A stretch of DNA of 64,000 nt, taken from Hyphomicrobium_A sp963776675 (GTDB taxonomy: Bacteria; Pseudomonadota; Alphaproteobacteria; Rhizobiales; Hyphomicrobiaceae). Each line of letters starts with the position of its first letter. Positions within the stretch are counted from its first letter, which is position 1. Of the stretch, positions 44,562 to 53,090 are shown in pieces. The translations under genes were made by a program, and so were the position numbers. The notes under the pieces are model-generated. The model was not told the DNA's origin. It did not search any database and worked only from the letters and a program-made list of their open reading frames with translations. The stretch is from the NCBI GenBank assembly GCA_963776675.1, contig CAVZNR010000006.1, positions 8,275-72,274 of the forward strand, written 5' to 3'.

Positions 44562-45040
44562 ACGACCAGCTTCTCGCTCCCCTGCTGCTCGCATTCATGC
44601 TCGCGGCACCATCCGTCGGCGCCGATACCGCGCGCCACGCCGAGGAGGAGGTCCGCTCCGCGCTCGTCAAGTGGACGCAGGATTTCAACGACGGCAATGT
44701 CGATGCGGTCTGCCAGCTGTTCTCGCCGGAGCTGCGCTACGACTTTCGCGGCTATCCCGAGCGCGGCTATGCCGATATCTGCTCCCGCCTCACGCGCTCG
44801 CTCGCCGACGGCTCCAAGCGCTACGCCTACGCCCTCGATATTCGCGAGATCCTCGTGTCCGGCGACATCGCCGTCGTGCGCCTGGTGTGGACGCTCAACG
44901 TCACGCTTGCCAACGGGCAGGTGGTGACGTCGGTCGAGCCCGGCATGGACGTGTTTCGCCGCGAGCCCGACGGGGCGTGGAAAATTATCCGCTACCTCGC
45001 CTACGAGGCGCCAGAACGCGCCGCCCAACCGGAGAAATGA
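44555..45040 (+). CDS. Secreted NTF2/SnoaL-like protein
   Basis: 161 residues. Signal peptide to about residue 23 (LLLAFMLAAPSVGA). The mature domain has the cone-shaped alpha+beta pattern of SnoaL/DUF4440 proteins: an opening helix VRSALVKWTQDFNDGNVDAVCQLF (in parts), YDFRGYPERGYADICSRL, then three strands ending GAWKIIRYLAYE. Likely periplasmic; ligand unknown. Followed after 69 bp by a PRC-barrel protein gene on the same strand. Confidence 0.8.
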   Translation: MLNDQLLAPLLLAFMLAAPSVGADTARHAEEEVRSALVKWTQDFNDGNVDAVCQLFSPELRYDFRGYPERGYADICSRLTRSLADGSKRYAYALDIREILVSGDIAVVRLVWTLNVTLANGQVVTSVEPGMDVFRREPDGAWKIIRYLAYEAPERAAQPEK

Positions 45041-45109
45041 ATTTTGCAGAACTATTCTTGAAGTCGTTCTTTTGGCCCTTTGCCACTCTTACAAAACAGG
45101 AGGTGTCCC

Positions 45110-45691
45110 ATGAAAACTAAATTGTGCCTTGTAGCCTCACTACTGCTGTTGACCTCTCCCGCATTCGCGCAGGAGCCGTTGGAGCAGTCCGGTACCGAGC
45201 CGAGCACGCAGATGGCGCCGAGCCCAAGCGATACGGGTCAGGCGAAGGAGCCGCTCGATCAGATGGGCACCGAGCCCAGCACGCAGGCGGCTCCCGCCGC
45301 AACCGACATGCCTAAGGCCAACGAGCCGCTGGAGCAGGCCGGAACCGACAGCGGCCAGATGGGCGATCAGCCCGCTACGGTCGTCATCACCGATCTGACC
45401 GAGGCCCAGGACGGCAGCAAGCTCGTCAAGCCCTGGAACGTGCCGGTCGACTCGGTTGCCGAGATGGACGTCTATGACGCCAACGGCAAGAAGATCGGCC
45501 AGGTCGACGCCGTGCTTCAGGACAAGAACGGCGACATCAAGGGCGTGGCCGTCGGCTACGGCGGCTTCCTCGGCTTCGGCGAGAAGGGTGCGGTCGTGAC
45601 GCTCGATCAGGTAAAGCTCAAGGACGGCACGCTGGTCACCGACGTCAACGAGGACCAGCTCGCGCAGCAGCCGGCGTGGCCGAAGAAGTAA
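45110..45691 (+). CDS. Secreted PRC-barrel protein with N-terminal repeats
   Basis: 193 residues from the ATG with a near-perfect ACAGGAGGTG. Signal peptide ends SPAFAQ. Three imperfect repeats of about 22-26 residues follow, each built on EPL(E/D)Q(S/M/A)GTE/D with PSTQ. The C-terminal PRC-barrel domain has VDSVAEMDVYDANGKKIGQVDAVL and GFGEKGAVVTLDQVKL. Similar exported PRC-barrel proteins are common in Hyphomicrobiales and are often stress-related; function unknown. Confidence 0.85.
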   Translation: MKTKLCLVASLLLLTSPAFAQEPLEQSGTEPSTQMAPSPSDTGQAKEPLDQMGTEPSTQAAPAATDMPKANEPLEQAGTDSGQMGDQPATVVITDLTEAQDGSKLVKPWNVPVDSVAEMDVYDANGKKIGQVDAVLQDKNGDIKGVAVGYGGFLGFGEKGAVVTLDQVKLKDGTLVTDVNEDQLAQQPAWPKK

Positions 45692-45734
45692 GCGAAGGGG
45701 GCTGGCCTCAGGCCCCTATCGTGAGACTACGCTG

Positions 45735-45773
45735 ACGGCGTCAGGCCCTGACGGGTCTGACGCCGTGCTTTTT
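45735..45773 (+). terminator. Rho-independent terminator after the PRC-barrel gene
   Basis: 14-pair stem ACGGCGTCAGGCCC (45735-45748) / GGGTCTGACGCCGT (45753-45766) with one G-U pair and loop TGAC, followed by GCTTTTT. Strong intrinsic terminator. Confidence 0.9.
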
Positions 45774-45888
45774 GAGAGCTCCTCAGCCAGCTTCTCCATC
45801 GTTCGGCCCACGTTCATCTGCATGACGCTAGCAAGCGCGACCGGGCGGGCGGCGTCCCGCACGGCCAGCTCTAGTCAACCGTGTCGTC

Positions 45889-47358
45889 ATGCCGAAACGT
45901 GGTCAGAAACAGATCCGCGAAAAGAACGCGTTGAGCCCCCGCATGCGCCGGCATCTGGGCCGGCTCGGCCTGCGCACGCGCGCCGACTACGCCGCATGGT
46001 GCCGGGCGCGCGGCTTCGCGGCGACAATCAGCAAGACCCCCTATGATCTGGAGGAGGAGCTTCAGGCTCTGGCTCAAGATACGGCTCGCGCCGCCGCGCA
46101 AACGCGACTGCATGCCAATCCGCGCAAGCTGATCGAGGCCGCTTGTGCCGGCGACATCGACGCCGACGAGATCACGCGGCCGCAGCTGCAAACCTTTTGC
46201 CGCGCCATCCAGGCCAGCGCGCCCGACAGCGCCTCGCGCCAGGCCTTGTGCAAGCTGCTGCTCAAGGTCAAGGAGGAGGCCGATTTTCTGCTCGACGGCA
46301 TCTCGCTCGGCGGCATCAGCTACCGCTATATCGACGCGCTCATCAATCTGAACGAGCGACGCTGGCAATGGATCGCTGCGCTGGAGGATTGGCGCCCCGC
46401 CTCGCACAACGCGCGGCGGCAGTTTTCCTCCCTGGCCCGCCATCTACTGGCGCGCTACCCCGTGCCGGCGTTCATGGATCAGGCCTGGTTCCGGCGCGAT
46501 GCCGGTTCGGAGTGCTATCGGCAGTGGTTCGTCGCCCTGGGTGCGGGCAAGAACATCCGCTCCCTCGACACGCCCATCCCGATGTCCAAGATGATGGCGC
46601 ACCACTTTCTGCTCGCCCCCGATGACACCTCCATCGAAGGCGCGATCCGCTGGGGCCAGGTGCACGCGCTCGGCGGCGGCGCGCGCCTGACCGCGGCGCT
46701 GCTCGGCACGCGCATCGGGCACGACTTCTCCAACAATGACTTTTGGGCGTCGGTCATCCGCTTCTTCGTGGCCAACCCGCTGCTCGACCGCCAGCACGTG
46801 GGCCCCATCGTCGACTATCTCAACGCGCAGAAGTACGAGACGCGCGAGGTCATCGTCGGACCGGGCCAGGTGGAGGTGCACACACCCCCGCAGCCGGGCC
46901 TCACCATGCGCGGGCGCACGGCGGCGACGCTGCTGGCCCAAGTGGAGCGCTGGCATCGCGAGCTGGGGCGCGCGTCGGGTGCGGAGCGGCTTTACTTCCG
47001 CCGCTCGGGCGTCAAGGAGCTCTCCCTCAAGACCGGCAAGGACGGCGAGAATGTCTGGCGCATCCGCGAGCTCTTGTCGGGCGCAGAGCTGGTTGCGGAG
47101 GGCCGCGTCATGAAGCACTGCGTGGCCAGCTACGCGCACAGTTGCGCGGCGGGGCGCGCGTCGATCTGGGCGATGGAGCTGCACACCGAGCTCGGTGCCC
47201 AGAAGCGCCAGACCATCGAGGTGACGCGCGATGGGATAATCGTGCAGTGCCGCGGTAGGCAAAACCGCCTGCCGACGCCGGCCGAGCTCGACGTCGTGAA
47301 GGAGTGGGCACGGTTCGCGGGCCTGACGCTGAGCCAGTACGTACGCGCGGCGGAGTAG
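45889..47358 (+). CDS. PcfJ-like domain protein
   Basis: 489 residues, basic, no export signal. The C-terminal third has the PcfJ hallmarks: ELVAEGRVMKHCVASYA followed by CAAGRASIWAM, then KRQTIEVTRDGIIVQCRGRQNRLPT (in parts). The N-terminal 300 residues are helical (ALCKLLLKVKEEADFLLDG, WFVALGAGKNIRSLDTPIP). PcfJ-like proteins are named after an enterococcal conjugative plasmid gene, but chromosomal versions are scattered through proteobacteria and their function is unknown. Preceded by a terminator; followed by a truncated EAL fragment. Confidence 0.8.
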   Translation: MPKRGQKQIREKNALSPRMRRHLGRLGLRTRADYAAWCRARGFAATISKTPYDLEEELQALAQDTARAAAQTRLHANPRKLIEAACAGDIDADEITRPQLQTFCRAIQASAPDSASRQALCKLLLKVKEEADFLLDGISLGGISYRYIDALINLNERRWQWIAALEDWRPASHNARRQFSSLARHLLARYPVPAFMDQAWFRRDAGSECYRQWFVALGAGKNIRSLDTPIPMSKMMAHHFLLAPDDTSIEGAIRWGQVHALGGGARLTAALLGTRIGHDFSNNDFWASVIRFFVANPLLDRQHVGPIVDYLNAQKYETREVIVGPGQVEVHTPPQPGLTMRGRTAATLLAQVERWHRELGRASGAERLYFRRSGVKELSLKTGKDGENVWRIRELLSGAELVAEGRVMKHCVASYAHSCAAGRASIWAMELHTELGAQKRQTIEVTRDGIIVQCRGRQNRLPTPAELDVVKEWARFAGLTLSQYVRAAE

Positions 47359-47546
47359 AGGCGGCGATGCATTGGGTCGCGGTCGGCCGGAAACCATGCC
47401 GAGCGCTCAAACGGCAATTTCGCCGTCGCCCGTGCCATGTTTGGTCAATGCGTCCGGTTGGGCCCTTGCGGCCAGCGTTGACAGCCTGCCGCTAGCTGGC
47501 TTTTGATCGCGAGTGAGTGGGGTGCTCGGTCTGAACGGTGGCTTCG

Positions 47547-47569
47547 GCCCACTGTTGGCCGCAGTGGGC
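47547..47569. repeat. Hairpin at the truncation point of the EAL remnant
   Basis: Perfect 8-bp inverted repeat GCCCACTG (47547-47554) / CAGTGGGC (47562-47569) with a 7-nt loop, about 10 bp before the EAL homology begins. It may be a scar of the rearrangement that truncated the gene. Confidence 0.4.
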
Positions 47570-47579
47570 GTTGGCTTCT

Positions 47580-47961
47580 GGACCGCACCGACCAGGTCAT
47601 CGCCAACTTGCACGCGCTGCGCGAGATTGGCGTGCGCATATCGATGGATGACTTCGGAACGGGCTATTCCTCGTTGAGCTATTTGCGCAGCTTTCCCTTT
47701 GACAAGATCAAGATCGATCGCTCGTTCGTGCACGATCTCGACGGCAATCCGCAGACGTTGGCGATCGTGCGCGCCATCCTGGGGCTCGCGGCTGGTCTCG
47801 ATATGAAGGTCGTTGCCGAAGGCATCGAGACAAAGCAGGATCTTGCGTGCCTGGCGGCCGAGGGCTGCCGCGAAGGTCAGGGGTTCTATTTCAGTGCAGC
47901 GCGGCCGCAGGACGAGGTGCTCAGGCTTCTGTCTGAGGAGCCGCGCCGCGACGTGGCCTGA
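47580..47961 (+). pseudogene. Truncated EAL (c-di-GMP phosphodiesterase) domain remnant
   Basis: The recognisable sequence starts about 47580 with TDQVIANLHALREIGVRISM and continues through DDFGTGYSSLSYLR, KIKIDRSFVHDL and VVAEGIETKQDL to a stop at 47961. This is only the C-terminal half of an EAL domain. The preceding 220 bp to the PcfJ stop encode no EAL N-terminus in any frame, so catalytic residues such as the EAL motif itself are missing. An ATG-led frame from 47503 exists but its first 25 residues are unrelated. A decayed gene. Confidence 0.75.
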
Positions 47962-48122
47962 CAAACGAGCGGCTCATTCCAGACCCCGTAGCCAGACCTG
48001 TCCGGCCGGTGCCATAAAGCGCGCGGCGATCGCACGCGCAGACGCCGGATGCGATTGCGCCTATGCTCTCCGTCCTCGCCGGCAAGTATTCGGCCTCCCC
48101 TACGGATCGAAGAGAGCGCCAC

Positions 48123-49064
48123 GTGACGAGCCCTGCCCCTGACCTTGCCGAGGTTGTGAGTGAAATCGCCGAGGAGATGCGGCAAAGACCCGACCGAGGC
48201 GACGTCGCAACCTACATTCCCGAGCTTGCAAAGGTGGACCCGCAAGCGTTCGGCATCGCCGTCGTCGACGCGCAAGGCCACGTTGCGGTGGGGGGCGACG
48301 CCGAAGTCCCGTTCTCGATTCAGAGTATCTCCAAGGTCTTCACCCTGACCCTGGCTTTGGGCAAGGTCGGCGAAGGCTTGTGGATGCGCGTCGGGCGCGA
48401 GCCTTCGGGTAGCCCCTTCAACTCGATCGTCCAGCTGGAGTACGAGCACGGCATCCCGCGCAATCCCTTCATCAATGCCGGCGCGATTGCCGTCACCGAT
48501 CTCATTCTGTCCGGGCATCAGCCGCGCGAGGCGCTGGGCGAAATCCTAAGGTTCATGCAGTTCCTTGCCGACGACCCTTCGATCACGATCGACGCGGCGG
48601 TGGCGGCATCCGAGCAGCGCACAAGGTTCCGCAACAGCGCCCTTGCCAACTACATGAAGTCGTACGGCGTGCTCGAGAACCCCGTCGAATTCACGCTCGG
48701 CGTCTACTTTCATCATTGCGCCATCGCCATGACGTGCCGGCAGCTGGCCATGGCCGGCCGCTTTCTCGCGTTGAAAGGCCGCGACCCGTCCACCGGACTG
48801 TGCATCGTCCCGGCCGAGCGCGCACGGCGCATCAACGCGATCATGCTGACGTGCGGGCACTACGACGGCTCCGGCGAGTTCGCCTATCGCGTCGGTCTGC
48901 CGGGCAAGAGCGGTGTCGGCGGCGGGATCTTGGCGGTCGCGCCTGGAAAGGCGTCCATTGCCGTCTGGTCGCCGGGCCTCGATGCAACCGGCAATTCGCA
49001 TCTGGGGCGCATTGCCCTTGAGAAGCTTACCAAAAGGATGGGCTGGTCGATTTTCGGGGCGTGA
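48123..49064 (+). CDS. glsA: Glutaminase
   Basis: 313 residues from a GTG (VTSPAPDLAEVVSEIAEEMR); an ATG 20 codons upstream starts a frame without homology. Beta-lactamase-like glutaminase fold: catalytic Ser-Lys in FSIQSISK, then NPFINAGAIAVTDLI, NSALANYMKSYG, HHCAIAMTCRQLAMAG and GLPGKSGVGGGILAVAPG. Length fits GlsA/YbaS. It hydrolyses glutamine to glutamate and ammonia. glnII, the opposite reaction, lies 800 bp downstream. Confidence 0.93.
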   Translation: MTSPAPDLAEVVSEIAEEMRQRPDRGDVATYIPELAKVDPQAFGIAVVDAQGHVAVGGDAEVPFSIQSISKVFTLTLALGKVGEGLWMRVGREPSGSPFNSIVQLEYEHGIPRNPFINAGAIAVTDLILSGHQPREALGEILRFMQFLADDPSITIDAAVAASEQRTRFRNSALANYMKSYGVLENPVEFTLGVYFHHCAIAMTCRQLAMAGRFLALKGRDPSTGLCIVPAERARRINAIMLTCGHYDGSGEFAYRVGLPGKSGVGGGILAVAPGKASIAVWSPGLDATGNSHLGRIALEKLTKRMGWSIFGA

Positions 49065-49237
49065 GAAGCCGGAAGCTTCGTCAGGTGCTCGGGCCGGCGG
49101 CGCGAGAAAAGCGCGCTAGCTACGGGGAAGGTTCCCCCGGCGGCGCGCGGACCCATCGGCACCGAGTGGCCGATCGATCTCCGCGCGATCATTCAAAAGA
49201 AACGCGATACTGAAATCAACGAGACGCATGCGTACGG

Positions 49238-49450
49238 TCAGTGCTGCTGGCGGCGAAAATCGCCGACATTGTAAGACTCCTCGATCGCTGCACCGTGGTA
49301 CCAACCGGCACCGCAATCGACGACCGTGGGCTCCGCCATCTGCTGCTGGGCAGGCATGTAGGCATGGCGATGGCCGCCCTGAGCCGCGCGCGGCCGAGGC
49401 GGGAAAATGTAGATCTGGGCGGTGTGGCTATAGTCCTGCTGCTTGGTCAT
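49238..49450 (-). CDS. DUF2735 family protein
   Basis: 70 residues, divergent from glnII. The N-terminal HTAQIYIFPPRPRAA and C-terminal AGWYHGAAIEES match the small DUF2735 proteins I know from rhizobia, where they lie beside glnII. Function unknown; likely linked to nitrogen status through this conserved neighbour. The middle (HRHAYMPAQQQMAEPTVVDC) is variable. Confidence 0.8.
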   Translation of the reverse strand: MTKQQDYSHTAQIYIFPPRPRAAQGGHRHAYMPAQQQMAEPTVVDCGAGWYHGAAIEESYNVGDFRRQQH

Positions 49451-49860
49451 TGCTCATCTCTCTTTCTTCTCTCTCCATATGAATCACCCCGAACGATTAA
49501 AACGGGGCCGGTTTTATTGCATGTTTCGCGCGCGACACCCATGCCTAAATCGATATCAAAAACTGCTCATAATTCAGGCATGCTGGAGTTTGCATAATTG
49601 GCTAGCATTGCTTCCGATGGCGAGCTCGTTCAGCCGACACCGGTCCACTCAAAACGTCCTCACCCCCTCATTGGTTCATTACCAATCGACGGGGATGCGA
49701 GCGGCGAACTTGGTGTCTTCTGCGGGCCCCATCGCAAGCGCGGCAAAACCGGAAATTGATGCAACGCAATGCGCTGATCCGGTGCCACCAAGCTCGGCGG
49801 CCGCACGCTTCGTACCATTTGACCGAGTTCACAACGTCATAACGTAGGAGAGACGTGCCA
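49451..49860. promoter_or_regulatory. Divergent DUF2735/glnII promoter region
   Basis: 410 bp without a plausible gene; AT-richer than its surroundings between about 49480 and 49620. It must hold the glnII promoter. I looked for a sigma-54 promoter (GG-N10-GC). The best candidate, GGGGCCGGTTTTATTGCA near 49503-49520, has one base too many between the GG and GC elements, so no site is called. Confidence 0.5.
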
Positions 49861-50898
49861 ATGACGAAGTATAAGCTCGAGTATATCTGGCTCGACGGAT
49901 ATACCCCGGTCCCCAACCTGCGCGGCAAAACGCAAATCAAGGAATACAGCGCGTTTCCCGATCTTGAGCAGCTTCCGCTGTGGGGCTTTGACGGAAGCTC
50001 GACCCTGCAGGCCGAGGGATCGAACTCCGACTGCGTGCTCAAGCCCGTTGCCGCCTATCCCGATCCCTCTCGCACCAACGGTGTTCTCGTCATGTGCGAG
50101 GTCATGATGCCCGACGGCGTAACCCCGCACCCAACCAACAAGCGGGCTACCATTCTCGATGACGAGGGTGCGTGGTTCGGTTTCGAGCAGGAGTACTTTT
50201 TCTACAAGGACGGCCGCCCGCTCGGCTTTCCGATGGCCGGCTATCCGGAACCGCAGGGCAAGTACTACACCGGCGTCGGCTACAGGCAGGTCGGCGACGT
50301 CGCCCGCCAGATGGTCGAGGAGCATCTCGACCTGTGCCTCGCCGCCGGAATCAACCACGAAGGCATCAACGCCGAGGTGGCGAAGGGCCAGTGGGAATTC
50401 CAGATCTTCGGCAAGGGTTCCAAGAAGGCCGCCGACGAGATGTGGATGGCCCGCTACCTTCTGGAGCGACTGACCGAAAAGTACGGCGTCGACATCGAGT
50501 ACCACTGCAAGCCGCTCGGCGATACCGACTGGAACGGATCGGGCATGCACGCCAACTTCTCCACCACCTATCTGCGTGAGGTCGGCGGCAAGGCCTATTT
50601 CGAGGCCCTGATGGCTGCCTTCGAGAAGAACCTGATGGACCACATCGAGGTCTACGGCCCGGACAACGATAAGCGTCTGACCGGCAAGCACGAGACGGCG
50701 CCGTGGAACAAGTTCAGCTATGGCGTTGCCGACCGCGGTGCCTCGATCCGTGTGCCGCACTCGTTCGTCAAGAACGACTACAAGGGCTACCTGGAGGATC
50801 GCCGTCCCAACTCGCAGGGCGACCCATACCAGATCGCCTCGCAGATCCTGAAGACGGTCGCGTCCGTTCCGGCGAGCGCCGCTGCCAAGGCCGCGTAA
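49861..50898 (+). CDS. glnII: Glutamine synthetase type II
   Basis: 345 residues; ATG chosen with GGAGAG 8 nt upstream (a GTG two codons earlier is in frame). Eukaryote-like GSII: YIWLDGYTPVPNLRGKT, LPLWGFDGSSTLQAEG, FGFEQEYFF, GINAEVAKGQWEFQ, DTDWNGSGMHANFST, RGASIRVPHSF and the end DRRPNSQGDPYQI. Condenses glutamate and ammonia with ATP in the cytoplasm. In rhizobia it complements GlnA (type I) and responds to nitrogen status. Confidence 0.96.
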   Translation: MTKYKLEYIWLDGYTPVPNLRGKTQIKEYSAFPDLEQLPLWGFDGSSTLQAEGSNSDCVLKPVAAYPDPSRTNGVLVMCEVMMPDGVTPHPTNKRATILDDEGAWFGFEQEYFFYKDGRPLGFPMAGYPEPQGKYYTGVGYRQVGDVARQMVEEHLDLCLAAGINHEGINAEVAKGQWEFQIFGKGSKKAADEMWMARYLLERLTEKYGVDIEYHCKPLGDTDWNGSGMHANFSTTYLREVGGKAYFEALMAAFEKNLMDHIEVYGPDNDKRLTGKHETAPWNKFSYGVADRGASIRVPHSFVKNDYKGYLEDRRPNSQGDPYQIASQILKTVASVPASAAAKAA

Positions 50899-50946
50899 GC
50901 GGTACGTTTTGCGGCGCCTTGGTCCCGTCTTCGGCGCCGTGACTCT

Positions 50947-51021
50947 CGCCGCGGGTTTGGGCCCCCTGCCTGGCCCGCGGCGTTCTACCATCTGCGGCGG
51001 TCTCACCCGCCGCAGATGGTA
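50947..51021. terminator. Two consecutive hairpins between convergent glnII and GH15 genes
   Basis: Hairpin A: 9-bp stem CGCCGCGGG (50947-50955) / CCCGCGGCG (50974-50982). Hairpin B: perfect 15-bp stem TACCATCTGCGGCGG (50986-51000) / CCGCCGCAGATGGTA (51007-51021), loop of 6. No T-tract follows. Probably a bidirectional 3'-end structure. Confidence 0.6.
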
Positions 51022-51087
51022 CCACCGCCGCCGGACGCGCGCGTCGGCCGCGAGCCCCACGCTCCCATCCTACTTTTCGATTGAGCC

Positions 51088-52944
51088 TTACCCCGCCTGC
51101 GCGTCGGCCTTGCCGCGCGTGGCAGGGTCCTGGTCGTCCTCGTCGAGCGCCTTGTGCTCACAGCGTTGCTCGGCGGGCTTGGCCCTGCGCGTCAGGTTAT
51201 GCGCCGTGTTGATGATGGCGATGTGCGAGAACGCCTGCGGGAAGTTGCCGACGAGGCGCTTGGCGTTGGAGTCGTACTCTTCCGACAGTAGCCCGACGTC
51301 GTTGCGCAGCGACAGGAGCCGCTCATAGAGCTGCTTGGCCTCGCGGTAACGTCCGAGCAGAACGAGGTTGTCGGCGAGCCAGAACGAGCATGCCAGAAAC
51401 GCGCCCTCGCCCTGAGGCAGACCGTCGTGGTCCTTGCGCGTGTCGTAGCGCAAGACGAGGCCGTCGGCAGTCAGGTCGCGCTGGATCGCATCCACCGTGC
51501 CGCGCACGCGCGGATCGCTTGCCGGCAGAAATCCGACCAGTGCAATCAGCAAGGTGCTTGCGTCGAGTGCGGTGCCACCATAGCGGTCGGTGAAGGCACC
51601 GAGCTTGGGGTTGAAGGAATTTTCACAGACCTCGTCGTGGATCTGCTGGCGCAGCTTATGCCAGCGGTCGAGGGGGGCTTCGAAGCCAAAGCGCTCCGCG
51701 CTTTTGATGGAACGGTCAAAGGCGACCCAGGCCATCACCTTCGAGAAAGTGAACTTTTGGCGCCCGCCGCGCGTCTCCCAAATGCCTTCGTCCGGCTGGT
51801 CCCAGATTCCCTCCAGGTGGGTCATCAGCGACGTCTGCAGATCCCAGCCTGCTTTGTTGGAAAGTGTCGTCGCCGAGCGAGCCTGGTGCACGGCATCCAT
51901 CAGCTCACCGTAGATGTCGAGCTGCAGCTGGTTTGCGGCCGCATTGCCGATGCGCACGGGGCGCGCGCCTTCATAGCCGGCGAGCCACGGCACCTGCCAT
52001 TCGGTGAGACGCCGCTCTCCGCCGATGCCGTACATGATTTGCACCTGCTCCGGCGCGCCTGCGAGCGCGCGCAACAGCCAATCGCGCCACGCTCTGGCCT
52101 CGTCCACATAGCCCGAGTTCATCAGGGCCTGCAGCGTGAACGTGGTGTCGCGCAGCCAGCAGTAGCGATAGTCCCAGTTGCGCGAGCCCCCGAGCTGCTC
52201 GGGCAGCGAGGTTGTGGGCGCGGCGACGATGCCGCCGGTGGGGCGGTAGGTCAGCGCCTTGAGCGTGATCAGCGAGCGCGTGACGGCCTCGCCGTACTTC
52301 TTGACGGGCGGCGCCTTCTTGCACCAATTGCGCCAAAACAATTGCGTGCTTGCGAGCGCTTTCTGTGGGTCGATGGGCGGAGGCGGGCGGATCCACGAAG
52401 CCGAGTAGCTCAACACGAACGGGATTGTTTGGCCGGCCGAGACGACGAATTCGGCCACCGACTTCATGTCCTGGCCGTGCACCTCGACGGGCGTGCGCAG
52501 AATGGCCCGGTGGGGGCCGGCAATCGCGCTCCACGTCTTCTTGTCGAGGCGCTGCACCCAGGGAACGATCGAGCCGTAGTCGAAACGCAGCACGAGCTCG
52601 GTGCGCATGGCCACCTGGCCCCGCCTGCCCACGACCAGGCGCACGACATCGGAGGACTTTCCGCGCAGCGGCATGAAGTCGATGACGGAAACGACGCCGT
52701 CTTGGGTCTTGTGCGTCGTCTCGAGGACGAGGGTATTTTTGCGGTAGGCGCGCGTCGTCTGGGCGTCGCGGTCGACGGGACCGAGCGCCCAGCGGCCGTT
52801 GTCCGGCGTGCCCAGAAGTGCCGCAAAGCACGCCTCCCCGTCGAAGCGCGGCCAGCACAGCCAGTCGATGGAGCCGTCCTTGGAGACGAGCGCCGTCGTT
52901 TCACAGTCGCCGATCAGGGCGTAGTCTTTGATGTCGGCGGGCGT
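51088..52944 (-). CDS. GH15 family glucan hydrolase (glucoamylase/trehalase-like), ACG at the expected start
   Basis: About 618 codons if read from the ACG at 52942-52944. The N-terminus PADIKDYALIGDCETTALVS and KDGSIDWLCWPRFD is the normal start of bacterial GH15 proteins, and AGGGAGG precedes the ACG at good spacing. An in-frame TAG lies at 52957-52959, and no ATG, GTG or TTG occurs before Met at 52674, which would remove 90 residues of the N-terminal beta domain. The catalytic (alpha/alpha)6 barrel has SRNWDYRYCWLRDTTF, DEGIWE with the general acid Glu, and GEGAFLACSFW with the base Glu. Acts on alpha-glucosidic bonds of glucans or trehalose in the cytoplasm. Confidence 0.85.
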   Translation of the reverse strand, partial: TPADIKDYALIGDCETTALVSKDGSIDWLCWPRFDGEACFAALLGTPDNGRWALGPVDRDAQTTRAYRKNTLVLETTHKTQDGVVSVIDFMPLRGKSSDVVRLVVGRRGQVAMRTELVLRFDYGSIVPWVQRLDKKTWSAIAGPHRAILRTPVEVHGQDMKSVAEFVVSAGQTIPFVLSYSASWIRPPPPIDPQKALASTQLFWRNWCKKAPPVKKYGEAVTRSLITLKALTYRPTGGIVAAPTTSLPEQLGGSRNWDYRYCWLRDTTFTLQALMNSGYVDEARAWRDWLLRALAGAPEQVQIMYGIGGERRLTEWQVPWLAGYEGARPVRIGNAAANQLQLDIYGELMDAVHQARSATTLSNKAGWDLQTSLMTHLEGIWDQPDEGIWETRGGRQKFTFSKVMAWVAFDRSIKSAERFGFEAPLDRWHKLRQQIHDEVCENSFNPKLGAFTDRYGGTALDASTLLIALVGFLPASDPRVRGTVDAIQRDLTADGLVLRYDTRKDHDGLPQGEGAFLACSFWLADNLVLLGRYREAKQLYERLLSLRNDVGLLSEEYDSNAKRLVGNFPQAFSHIAIINTAHNLTRRAKPAEQRCEHKALDEDDQDPATRGKADAQAG

Positions 52945-53090
52945 GGCGCTCCCTCCCTAGTGGCCGATTACCGCGGGCGCACAGGCGCACCGCGATGGCC
53001 AACCGTCTTAGCTGCAAAACTCCTTGGACCCCGTTAATTGGGTCCATTGATTGCATGCGCCACTCGGCACGGTTCCGGGCTTTTGCGGGG

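Noticed and set aside
45110..45400. Tandem DNA repeat or VNTR in the PRC-barrel gene
   Set aside because: The repetition is at protein level (EPLxQxGT units) with diverged codons and unequal lengths, so it is a coding repeat and not a simple DNA tandem array.
47503..47961. Intact 152-aa EAL protein starting at 47503
   Set aside because: The first 25 residues have no EAL homology and the catalytic N-terminal half is missing, so this is a remnant.
49503..49520. Sigma-54-like promoter upstream of glnII
   Set aside because: The GG and GC elements are separated by one base too many; sigma-54 promoters tolerate this spacing change poorly.
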